NCBI GenBank assembly: GCA_037447655.1
Contig: JBBHKE010001627.1
Coordinates: 1-64,000, forward strand
Reading direction: 5' to 3'
From: Zygnema cylindricum
Taxonomy: Eukaryota; Streptophyta; Zygnematophyceae; Zygnematales; Zygnemataceae
DNA: 64,000 nucleotides
Shown here: positions 37,401 to 48,052 of the stretch, one piece after another
Layout of the letters: every line of letters starts with the position of its first letter
Position numbering within the stretch: position 1 is the stretch's first letter
Notes under the pieces: model-generated
Told to the model about the DNA's origin: nothing
What the model saw: the letters and a program-made list of their open reading frames with translations, nothing else
Databases searched by the model: none
Made by a program: the position numbers and the translations under genes

Positions 37401-40400
37401 ATATATTTTTAGGAAGAGTTCAAAGCTTTAAAGAGAAAATGAATGGTTCAAATGAATAAGAACTCCTTGAATAACCGTAATTTACAATGGCCAAGAACAA
37501 GGGAATACCTTAGGCTTCTGTTTATGGCACATTAAGTAAAATAAAGTATCAAGAAGTCCTGTCACTTTTACACACACTTTCCACATGCTTTATGTAAACG
37601 CATACCTAACGGATTATTAGTGTACTTCCAGTGTGCATTACATGTACTTCTTGTGTACTTATATATAGTTTATGTCTACTTACATGTACTTTATGCATAA
37701 CTAAAGGTCAAGTCACAATAAACCACTACACATTTTGTTCATTTTGTAGAAAAACGATTGCCCTTCAGTTCAAACCAATGGGCAAAAGAAATTAAATTGA
37801 ACCTCCAACAGCGGTTCAAATGAGTTGTTGTGGGTACCTAAAAAGCCCTAAAAAACTCTAAAATGACTAGTTTGACATTGCGTGGACAAGAAGTCTTGTA
37901 AACAATGCTAGGTAGACATTGAACAGATAAATCACTGCAAGCTGTACCAAAATCTTACGAAATGGAAAATAGTAAAATTTTACTTCAACAAAAGCTTAAG
38001 AAAACATATTTCCTCACAAACCTCCTTGAAAAAGATTTGAATATACTTGGAATTTTCTACCAACCCAATTTAGACCGTACATTATACACCTAAAATGCAA
38101 TAAAACATGCTAGAAATAGTGACAGCCAACCTTTCTTCTGAAAAGACTAAACTGACGGGAAAAGGGAAAAGCCAGGGAGAGGGGGTGGGGGGGTGAAGAG
38201 ATCAAGATGAACCTCACACACAGGATGCACTCTAACCTATCGCCATAAAGAAAGTGTTAAAACTTTATATCAAGCATACTAGAGTATCCTGAATTTTAAT
38301 AGTTTTTGGAATAAAGCATTGCCCACCTTATCAGAGTTTGAGAAAAGCTATTCATGATTGACTAGTTATTATGATCAAGCAGGACAATTTGTGACCTCTA
38401 GAAAACAAAATTGCAAGGAAGATGGAAATGGAATGACTTCCTTATGTTATCCACAAAGAAGCAAATCTTGATATAATCAAAATAAGCGACGACACTACTA
38501 TATATTAATATTTTTGCCTCCAAGAGCATTGCTCTTATTGCACATTTATTCCGGATCTCTACAAACCAAAAAGGTCAAAGTGATTGGTTCCAATTGTAAT
38601 TTTCTAAAAAAAAAAGAACGCGAATTACCATAGGTACAACCTATAACATATGTAACCTTAATGGTATGCATTGAGTTATGGTAATCGACATAAATATCGA
38701 TCAGTAGAGCGTGTATCGCTATTTGCATTAAGAAATAATAAGTCCAACGACTGTTTTAGTGTTAATAATTATATATCTAGTCCAAGTGACATAAACGATC
38801 ATGAACCGCAAAAAGAATTAGCACTAAGGAAAAAAAACAGTATCAATAACGCTATTTTGTGTTCAGGGGGCAAAAAGGGAGGGTTATCAACTCTAATAGC
38901 AGTTCATGGTGTCGTATAAAGCACGATAAAGTCAAAAAGTGCAGCAGAAAGGTGATTCCCACCATTTTTGAAAGTGAGTTGGAAAATAAATACACATTGT
39001 TAATTCTTTCCGTACTATATCAAAAAACCGAGTCTAAATTTGATATCTGCAATCCATTCCCAGAACACTTACCTCCATAACAGTAAACCCGAGTGCTTGA
39101 GAAACAAGTTTTGCGGTGGTTGTTTTTCCTATACCGGGATTTCCACTAATAAGAACCGCTTTTTTTCCGGCCCCTCCTTTACTTCCACCAGCTCCCGCAG
39201 AACCTTTTTTTCCTTTCTTCACGGGGGGACCTGAATGTGTTTCGTGCCATTTTTGAAGCCATTCCTTTAACTGCTTTACCTGCCATTTTTCCGTTTTATA
39301 TTCCAATCAACACAACAAACAGGATATCAGACTAAATTTTTGCCTGTACTTTTTTATCATCAGGAAAAGTTACATCAAATAGCAAATTTAGATCATTATC
39401 GTTGACCGAAATGAGCAGATTTTACTTTCAGATAGCAAACCTGCGATGTTTCTTCAACATCAACTTTGAGCTTAAAAACTTCAGGAAAGAGTTTTCCACA
39501 GGCCTCACTTAAATCTAGAGAGGGCTGAAATCAGCTAAGTTTTATTGCAAACTTATAGAGGGGAAATGGGGTTCGTAAGAAGAAGCAACAAAAGAATAGA
39601 AATTTCAAGAAATACGCAAATGAAAAACAATTCGTCGCATGAATGTTTGTTACATTCCTATAAGAAATACAAATTAAAAAGAATAAGAATATTGGAGATT
39701 ACACCCGAAAAAATTAAGGAACAGAAAATGATATCACATTTTGGAGATTTCATTGCACTTCCAAAAATTGCAAAGAGATCTATGACATCCAAAGAAGAAA
39801 AAAACAAAGGAAGAATTTCCCTTACCAAAGCTGGATTTGCCACAATGTCATCAAGGGTTTTGGGGGCATATTTTTGTGGCCATGCATCCGTCTCCATATT
39901 GGACACCATATTTTTCTTTGACGGAGATGAAGTTGCCTGTTTTTTAGAAGAGGGAGTAATGGGAATATCTGGTGCCGAACGTTTTCCCTCAAGCTGTGTG
40001 GCTGTGTCCAGACAAAAAAGGACCAAATAATGAGAAACTTTCAAAAACTTTTAAGGCAAAAAACCACTCTATCAGGAATTATGGAAAGTTTGTCACATAT
40101 CAGATCCAGTGAGCAGTAACTGACGGTTTTACATTAAACATAATTCCTTAATCTCGTCCAAAAAAGGTACTAAAGAGACTCTGTTAAAAAACAGTGGACT
40201 AATTTATGAATGACGGTTCAGAATCTTTTCTGGGTCAAGATGTTTGTTACTATTTGAAAAGGCAGGAAAACAGGACTGATAACAAAAGAAAAGTAACGTG
40301 AAAATAAGATATAAAAACACGCCTTTCTGTAGAAAAGAAGTCATAGAACAATGATAAAAATAATAAAAAATAAAATACTCCTTTCCGTATTGAACCAGAT

Positions 40401-43400
40401 CGATTTATCTTCCAGGGGAGAGCTTATGGAATGATACTTATAGTTTAACAATTTCACTTACACAAAAATCATTCTTCAAAACTTATTTCAAGGAGAATAT
40501 CTTCTCTTTGAGCCGAAAATGTGATTGCAGTCAACAAAAAACAACAAAACAACATAAAACCAGGTAAAATCAACAACTAAAGTATACCCACTTGCAGGAG
40601 ACTTGGAGTTTGTAGGAGCTCGAGAAGGTGTGTGAGTAGGGGTAGAGGTAGGGATAGGAGGTTTGGAGACCTTGGGAGGTTGAGATTTTGTTTTTGCTTT
40701 AATAAGGTCAAACAATCCATCTTCTGTCAAAATACGGACCCTGTCAAAAACAACAAAGCTTCAAACTAAAATGAGAATTAAAATTAAAATACAAAACGAA
40801 ACTGATATTGACTTCAAAAGGGATTAGGCCACTATTTGGATTTATCCTCAAAGACAGCGCTTAGAAACATAGGGTTGATAGGAGTACAGATTTGAGAATA
40901 CACCCATATACAACCATAAAGAGAATACATGAGTTACTCAGTTCTGAATTGACTGAACTAATAACAAAAAAACTGTAAAAAGTTCCAAACATATAATGGT
41001 AAAATCTATGGCAGTTTAATTTGATTAGATTGAAAAATAAGTATAATGAGATTTCACAAACAATTCATGCACTTATTGTCAATATAAAGGAGACACAAAA
41101 AGTATATTTTGTGGACATTGAAGGGGATACTTTAAAATGAGGGAGGGGGCAATGTTACGAAGGTCATAGATATAATTCCATTTAACATGTGGAAACGAAA
41201 AACCGAAAAAGGAAAAATGGTTTAAAAGGTAAAACTAAGAAAAGTAGAGCATCTCTTGTAGACAATTGATATAAAAACGTAACATCCAAATGGACAGGAC
41301 AAATAGAAAACAAATAACATCCGAGAAGATGAGATATGTAGAAACAAAAAACATTTAAACACACGTGTGGAGATGAAACACACCTTTTTTTTTGACAATG
41401 TGAGCTCCAAATAGAAACAATGCACATGGGCCAAAAATATCTCATTTGTCTGTTGAAAAAAACTCATTCAGGTTGCACGAGCAAAAATATTCCCAAATAC
41501 ATTTTATTTCACTTTCTTTTCAACATAAGCGTCCTTTCAACCAGGCTCAGAGCACCAAGTACAATTATATACACTATTAGATACCAACAATCAGAGGTTT
41601 CAACCTGGCTTTTAGAAGGGAAGAGGAGTTATTACAAGCATAAAGCTCTTAACAGTGATATCAAGTGTACAACGTAGCTAAAACAAGCTGTTACCTTTTC
41701 CTTTTTTTGTTGTCTATGAAATACTCCAAAACTAGCTGAAGTTGCAAACATGTCAAGCTCAAACAACTTTATTTTCAGTCCCCCGGAATGTTGTGGAAAG
41801 CAAGGGAGTTCACTCAATATGACTCCGGGCAGAAAAAAAACCAGTCAACAAAACCTTTTCGAGATTAAGAATAGATGAAGTTGGTGAGAAGGTCGCAAAA
41901 AGAAATATACACACCCCAATTCTTTGGCTTTTTGGGATTTCCGACCACCAACATCCTCATCAGCGAGTAAATATGTCTGCATTCAAAAATAGGCAAGGTC
42001 ATCAGTGATGTCTCAGCACTATCAGTGTGATTACTAACTCAATAACTGCGATAAGAATAATAATCCACACAAAAAGAAACAGTTTTCAGAGAACAATCTA
42101 CAGTTATACTTGGTTTAAGCAGCAAAGTTTAAGCAGACAGAATTGTGTATTTTATCATGAAAAACACAACTTAGACTTTAGTTCATAAATAGAGTTGAAC
42201 AAATTAAGTGGAGGAATTTTTTTCATCAACAAAGTCTGGTGTAAAAAGTAAAGGAAAAACATGTGGATTTTGGGAAATCATCCTATGAGTGTAAGGATAG
42301 AGTTAGTTTCTCCACTTTTGCACAACGTAATAAATTAGAGGACCTAAACATTGGAGAAGTGAAAGTAACTTAGGTGACAAAACTGCGCCATGTTGTACAC
42401 CATATTTTCCATTATAACTACACTTGTCAAAAGACTCACAGACGTTTAGTAATCCAACATTGTACTTTTACTATAAAAATCTTGGTGGACTCTCCTTAAT
42501 TAATGTCGTTGTCATTTCTTGTATCATTTATGGCCAACTTCCGCTTCTTGGCCAACTTTCTTGAATGTCACTTTATGTTGTGCATTTTCTAGCTCTATTG
42601 TACATTTTATGCATATCCTCTCTTGCCAAAAAAAAATACATTTAAGGCAGGTGCCTGAATATCTGAGTATTTCATCAGACAAACATCTTATTGATATTAA
42701 AATAATCAAATGCGCAAATTTTACCGTCTTTCCGCTGACTGCTGATGTAATCCTCCCACCATGGCTTTTGATCAAGTCCTCAGCCTCTTCCCTTTCCAAA
42801 CTGTTCCATGATAAGTGAAATAACCATTATGTTACTCCACACAGTTAAAGATAAGTGATGCCAGCAAGTAGTCTCACAACTCTTTGAGACATTTAATATT
42901 TAGGAAAATCAGTGTATTCCATATTACAAACTCAGTCCGAGGTGAACAATACCAAAAGCCTCTAAAGAAATTGACCTCCATCCACAAGCAGAACAGTTCA
43001 CATGAACAGCATCAGTTGTAGTTTCCAGTGTATTGACAACAATTTGCTGTTTTCCTTACTTCTGTTCTACCAAGAAATACTAAGAATAGAAAACACAAAA
43101 AAAAAATCGGTATGCGACTGCAACAGTCCCCCTGTGATTCTATAAAATAGTGAACCTCTTATTTAGTCCTCCAACCAATCCTCAACTTCAATAAAACGTT
43201 TTTTGGCAAGAGGAAAGTGGATTCATGTTACAAACAAAATTCTTTAAAATAGACGGCCTACCTGTCCAAAGTCCCGCTTATGACAAAGGTCAGCCCTGAG
43301 AGAGCATCTTCTGGCCCTTGTGGCACTTCCTGCAACCATAATAAAGTTTCACGAACTCCCAAATTAAAATCAAAATCTAAGCTAATCTGTGGTCGAATGT

Positions 43401-45273
43401 TCACTTACTAGGATTGCAGGAAATAATTGAATACGACACCCAAATCGTTCGAAGACATGAACAGGACAAAGTCATCATTAGAATCGCCGAAAACAAGAGC
43501 AAGAATCACAATTTTTGTTTAGTGAAAATCTCCATGCTGTAAGCTCAGCGTCATCAACAATTTCGATAACAACAAAGGGATCTGAAATCACAGAACTTAA
43601 CTGGAGGGCAAAAAACATGAGATCTTTAAGCAAGCTTGAGAGGCTATGTGCACTTCTCCTCTTGTATGAAATGACATTTTCCAAGTACCTACTAGAAACT
43701 TTTCCACCTGTTAAATTTCTCTCCTAAAGATAAGGAAGTACCTTTTCGCCTTTGTGTGGTGGAGGAGCTCGCTCTCCCATGAAGGCTCCACCTCCCCAAC
43801 CTCCCCTCCCTCTACCGCCTGCAGGTTTTTTGGCGCTTGGGGGTGTTTTATTTTCAGGTTTAGCGGTAACGACCATGACATTTCCTCTTCCTCGACCAAC
43901 ACCAGTAGTTTCGACTTTTGCCTTTTTTGAGGCCGGCATCTCCACCACCTCCGTTTCTTCCTCTTCTTGCCATTCTTCTTCGTCATCTTCGACAATTCGC
44001 CTGCCTTTCTTTTTACTTCTTGGTGAGGGTGAAGACTTGGGAGGAATTTTATCATTTTTGGGAGGAATTTTATCATTTTTGTGCGTCGATTTCTTTAACA
44101 CAGGGCTTGTACCACCACTCAGAGATCCTTCTTTTTTGGCAGGAGCAGATGGCTTTTTTTCAGGAAGTGACTTTGTCTTTTCTGGGAGAGGATCAGAGGC
44201 TTTAGAGGTTTGGGATTTCTTTCCATCAGATGCAGCTGATTTCGTCTCCTGCAAAGAAATTCCAGAAGGATTGGTACGGTCGAATTTTTATTTTTAATTC
44301 TGGATGTAAAGCACTACTGAAAAAATGAGCTCCGTATTCAATGAATCACATTGCCTAGAAGACTTATATTCATTTGTACATTAAAGTAACGCTATGGAAA
44401 AAGTAAAGTAGAATACGTACATTCACTATATGCTATGGAAAAAATAAGGTAAAACATTCATTCATTATACGCTATAGGAAAAGTAAGGTAAACAACTAAT
44501 ATTCGTATATAATATTGAAAACGTAAGGTAGAAAACTCATTACATACTATGGAAAACGTAAGGAATAACACTTACTAAGTAAGATGGAAAACTTACAACC
44601 ATTATGTACTATGGAAAAAGTGAGGGAACTTACGGGAGCTACATTGCGGGCTTCACTGGCCTTTCCAGCTGGCTTTTTAAACCATTTCCGAATATCTTGC
44701 TGTAAAAATCACAAACATCCAGATCCATACGAGACTAACGCAAAGTATAAGTTTATCTCATTTCTGAGAATAATGATACAAAATAAGATTACAAACTGTA
44801 TTAGCTTTACAACATGATGAACAATCAAAATTCAGGAATTTCTTGAGACCAAATACTTGGTTAATTTATTCGAAAATACATGATGGAAATTAGGGGATTC
44901 ACTTGAGATGTAACCAAACCATAGTAGAAGTTTAAGACATACGAAAAGAGAAAACATAGCAAGTTGAATGCAAAATATGAATATATGCATTGCAATGCTT
45001 TGAAGACGTTTCTTATCTTCTTTGTTTTTCGAAAATTTAATAATAATGGCTGGAAAACATAGCTACAACCTTACAAAAAACTAGAAGTTAGGCGGCAATA
45101 AAATGGAAAGAAAACTTAAATCTGAATGATTAAAACATACATTTCGGGGCTTCCTCTCAGACCTCCAAAAACAATAAGGAGTTTTAACAATATTTAGAAT
45201 TGGTTCTATGGCGCGTGATTCAAGAAGGAGAATAGAAAAAAAAATGAAACTACCAACAATTTAACACTCACCA
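31488..45273 (-). CDS. RFC1: Replication factor C large subunit (RFC1)
   Basis: Large subunit of the clamp loader that opens PCNA at primer ends in the nucleus. Twenty-two coding exons join in phase for about 934 aa (Arabidopsis RFC1 is of similar size): 45271-45273, 44634-44699, 43742-44248, 43262-43329, 42725-42800, 41915-41976, 40592-40740, 39826-40001, 39073-39279, 36913-37028, 36228-36441, 35627-35680, 34842-35011, 34577-34667, 33789-33970, 33614-33653, 33213-33337, 32862-32922, 32360-32452, 31951-32158, 31724-31771, 31488-31576. Domains: Q-D-I-R-K-W-F start; charged linker to about 190; BRCT about 193-275 (G-L-T-F-V-I-S-G-T-L-D); AAA+ with Walker A G-N-P-G-I-G-K-T-T near 415 and Walker B L-I-M-D-E-V-D-G near 489; V-N-A-S-D-T-R motif between them; then the RFC1 C-terminal domain (E-N-Y-L-N-Y-R-P; R-L-D-Y-L-P-I-L). 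The acidic tail has no clear terminal nuclear signal, so the last exon is the least certain. Confidence 0.94.
36480..36625 (+). repeat. (AATCAATCAAGTT)n-like repeat in an RFC1 intron
   Basis: Irregular repeats of AATCAA and CAAGTTAATC between the exons ending at 36913 and starting at 36441. Confidence 0.65.
38690..38925 (+). mobile_element. Degraded TAM copy in an RFC1 intron
   Basis: GCGTGTATCGCTATTTGCATTA on the left, ACTCTAATAGCAGTTCATGG and TGTCGTA on the right, with an unrelated middle. It lies in the roughly 2-kb intron 37029-39072 on the plus-strand coordinates. Confidence 0.4.
44385..44632 (+). repeat. Intronic tandem repeat, unit about 45-50 bp
   Basis: About five imperfect units of CTATGGAAAAAGTAAGGTA followed by an AT-rich spacer with CATTC or CATTA. 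The last unit ends at the splice donor of RFC1 exon 2 (44633 side). Confidence 0.75.
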
Positions 45274-45634
45274 TTGTGCATAGAAATTTCCAAGGTAGAC
45301 GAGAAGAGGTTTGAGAGGGAGTGGGAAGAAGATTGCGAGTCGGGAAGAGAGAGACACCAAGCGTGGAAAGAGTGAATTTGCTATTCGAGAGAGACGCCAG
45401 GTGGAATTTGGCTTTTAGACTATAGACCGTACAAATATCGATGCGTACTATATCCAAATGACTCCCATAAAAATGTTTAGTGCTACAGTACTGTAGTATA
45501 GTTCCGTATTTGTGTTTGTAGCTTCTTGTAGTTTTTCTTTGCTTTTGTTTCGCTTGAAGGCCGTAGAGACTTTCTTCTATAGCCTTTAGCACAGTACGTT
45601 GCCCGTAGCGCGAAAATCGCAAGGTTCAGTACAG

Positions 45635-45862
45635 TACACCGTCGATCGTATTTAGCGTGTATGTTTTTTTCGCCACTGAAAACATCTTATCTCCGTACAT
45701 ATTTGTCAAATTTTCAATTTAAGACCGCCACTCGTAAGCTGAGAATACAACCTTTCAATCGCAACCGTCAGATCCACAATCCGACATGTATGTACGGAGA
45801 AAAGATGTTTTAACTTTTAAGAGACAAAAAAAACATACACGCTAAATACGATCGACGGTGCA
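45635..45862 (+). mobile_element. TAM MITE, near-perfect palindrome
   Basis: TACACCGTCGATCGTATTTAG on the left, exactly mirrored by CTAAATACGATCGACGGTGCA on the right. The arms continue through ATGTTTTTTT and CTCCGTACATA. The flanks AGTACAG and CTGTACT extend the symmetry. It sits about 360 bp upstream of the RFC1 start codon, in the promoter region. Confidence 0.9.
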
Positions 45863-45879
45863 CTGTACTGTACTCTCAG

Positions 45880-46045
45880 CCGGCAACAGTCTCCCCCAAT
45901 CACCGACATTTCTCCTCCTCCCCTTTCCCCCTCTTCCCTCCCCCCTCTCCCCTCCCCTCTCTCCCCCCCCCTCGACATTTCTGATTCTCTTCCCCACCTC
46001 TCCCTCCATCCCCATTCCCCCTCTCCCCCTTTCCACGTCACCGAC
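45880..46045 (+). repeat. Pyrimidine-rich (CTCCCC) tract
   Basis: Almost pure C and T on the plus strand. ORFs across it are compositional. Confidence 0.85.
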
Positions 46046-46111
46046 CAGATCCGAGGAGTTCCTTTGGAGTAAAAACAAAAAAAAATTAAAGGAGGACGTT
46101 TGTAAGCCTCT

Positions 46112-46275
46112 CACAACCCTAAAACCCCAAACCCTAACCCTAAACCCTGAACACTAAACCCTAAACCCTTAAGCCTAAAACCCTTAACTCTAAACCCTTA
46201 ACCGTTAACTTAAACCCTTAACCCTAAACGCTAAACACTAAACCCTTTACCCTTAACCCTAACCGCTAACCGGGA
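46112..46275 (+). repeat. Interstitial telomere-like (CCCTAAA)n tract, degenerate
   Basis: Many ACCCTAAA, CCCTTAA and CCCTGAA units, i.e. the plant telomere repeat TTTAGGG on the minus strand, with point changes. It has non-telomeric DNA on both sides, so it is not a chromosome end here. Confidence 0.85.
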
Positions 46276-46330
46276 GGGAGGGAGGGAGAGGGCTAACCGG
46301 GAGGGAGGGAGGGAGAGAGGGAGGGATATG
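46272..46330 (+). repeat. (GGGA)n short repeat, duplicated
   Basis: GCTAACCGGGAGGGAGGGA occurs twice in tandem, directly after the telomere-like tract. Confidence 0.85.
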
Positions 46331-46334
46331 GTAC

Positions 46335-47290
46335 GGATGGGGTGGGAAGAAGGTAGGGAGTTCACTTAAGGTTTAGGGTTTCATTGGTCAATCTTTAGGA
46401 AGTTGATGAGACGCTTATTTCTTCCGAGGAAATAAATAACACGTATAATCCTAAACTGATTACTTAGTTATCCAAAAAGCCATAATTTAATATACTATTT
46501 GAGGTAATATAGCAAAATTAATTTAAGTTTTTAGTGAGGTGATATGGCTAAATTTCAGAAGCATTTCTGCTTATAGAAATAAAAGAAAACTGCATGAATA
46601 GTGGTCGATCCCATCGGAAAGACGGGGCGCATGGGCACAGTATTTTTTGTAAATAAGATTTAAAATTTCAAAATCTCTTGACATTGGGCGCGCTTTTCTA
46701 GAAAATTACGACAAGAACAACTCGAGGTTATTACTGCAAGTTTTTTAGGACTGGTGAGTCTTCCACAACCTAAATTGAGCATGGATTTTCCAGGAAAGGA
46801 CCTCACAACTTCTTTGTCGTTTCACACTTGGATACAAATGGGCGCAGGCTCGACAGCAAAGAAATAAATAAAGTAATGAAAAATAATAGTTATAAATAAA
46901 GAATACGAAGAAGAACAATGAGAATTAAATTAATAAAGTTGAAGGCAAATGAATGAATTTTTAAGCTGTTGTCCTTCAAATTTTGGCACACAAGCAGAAT
47001 TTTATGGCTCATGTTAAACACAATATGGGTTGTTGTTCGTGACATTGGTAATCACTACAGTACAGTATTGAATCAAGGAGTGTTGCATATTGAAACGATT
47101 TTCGTCCGGTTCTGACTTTGATACGAATGTGTTTATTAACACTGATAAGAAAGAGTGAGTACTCCATTATTGCCATCATATGGTCATCTATCAAAAGCAT
47201 GCAAAAACCCTAAATAAGACGAGAAGCGCAATAACAAAACCTAAGTATATTCTAATATAAGTAGAGACTTCGGTTTCCTGTCTTTCGTTG
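46335..47290. other. AT-rich DNA, left part of an AT-rich island
   Basis: Clearly lower GC than both sides. No convincing coding region. Confidence 0.45.
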
Positions 47291-47292
47291 TT

Positions 47293-47745
47293 GTGATATT
47301 TACACTTAGTAGAAAAAGAGAAAGGAATAAACAACATTTATATACCGTATTAAAGCATACTCCTGAAGAAATTGTTGCAACAGACCACAGCGTACAAGTT
47401 GCTAAAAAGATACCCTACTTAGTATTGAATAAATACAAAAAACCAAATCAAACTCCAAAAAAGAAGAATCCTTTAATAAAAAAATGGACCACTTCACAAG
47501 GTTTCCAACTTCCAATAATTGATATACAAGACAAGAAAGAGAAGAAAGAAGAGAAAGTCCCTTTAAAAGAAAAAGTTCTCTTGTACAAATTTTTGGAATG
47601 ATGAAAAATCCCAAATAGAAAAAGAAGCCGTTAAATTGAAAGAATGTGGGAGATCGGATTTCAATCTGACTGTACAACTACCAAAAGAAATGTCCTCGGA
47701 AAAAATTTTTATTTTACTTTTCCAAAGAAAACTTAAAACCTGCTA
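47293..47745 (+). pseudogene. Lysine-rich AT-rich ORF of unknown origin, apparently frameshifted
   Basis: An open frame of 102 codons (47293-47601) is rich in Lys and uses AT-ending codons. Where it stops, the next frame is open in overlap and runs on to a TAA at about 47743-47745 with the same Lys/Glu-rich character, as if one frameshift split a single coding region. I recognise no domain. The codon use differs from the neighbouring RFC1 and MYND genes. It could be a decayed gene of foreign or mobile origin, or a chance AT-rich open frame. Confidence 0.3.
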
Positions 47746-47920
47746 AAGAACGTACACAATTTGAACCAATGTACGTCCAAAATGTGGTAAAAAAAAACTA
47801 TTAAAAACCACCCGTCTCCCATCCCTCCCTTTCCGATTATTTCAGAATTAAAACAAAAGCCCAAAAAGCACAAAGATTAAACACTTCTTTTTCTTTTAAA
47901 CAAGGATAACATCGTAGATA

Positions 47921-48052
47921 ATGGCATTTACAGCAGAAGTTACAAAGGAACTTCTTTCAAAAAATGTTAAAAAAGTACAATTAAAGGTTTATCAAATGGC
48001 ATCAGGAATGGCGTCACGTCGCACTCCAGGAGGACGACATTCCACAGAGTGA
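47921..48052 (+). CDS. Short AT-rich ORF running into the MYND last exon (antisense)
   Basis: ATG at 47921 after an AT-rich leader; 43 codons to TGA at 48050-48052. The first 28 or so codons are AT-rich and read M-A-F-T-A-E-V-T-K-E-L-L. After about 48005 the DNA changes to the GC-rich sequence antisense to the MYND exon. It looks like the start of a longer ORF cut by a junction. No family recognised. Confidence 0.25.
   Translation: MAFTAEVTKELLSKNVKKVQLKVYQMASGMASRRTPGGRHSTE

Noticed and set aside
43478-43727. ORFs on both strands between RFC1 exons 3 and 4
   Set aside because: The RFC1 frame is continuous from exon 3 to the BRCT exon at 43329 without them.
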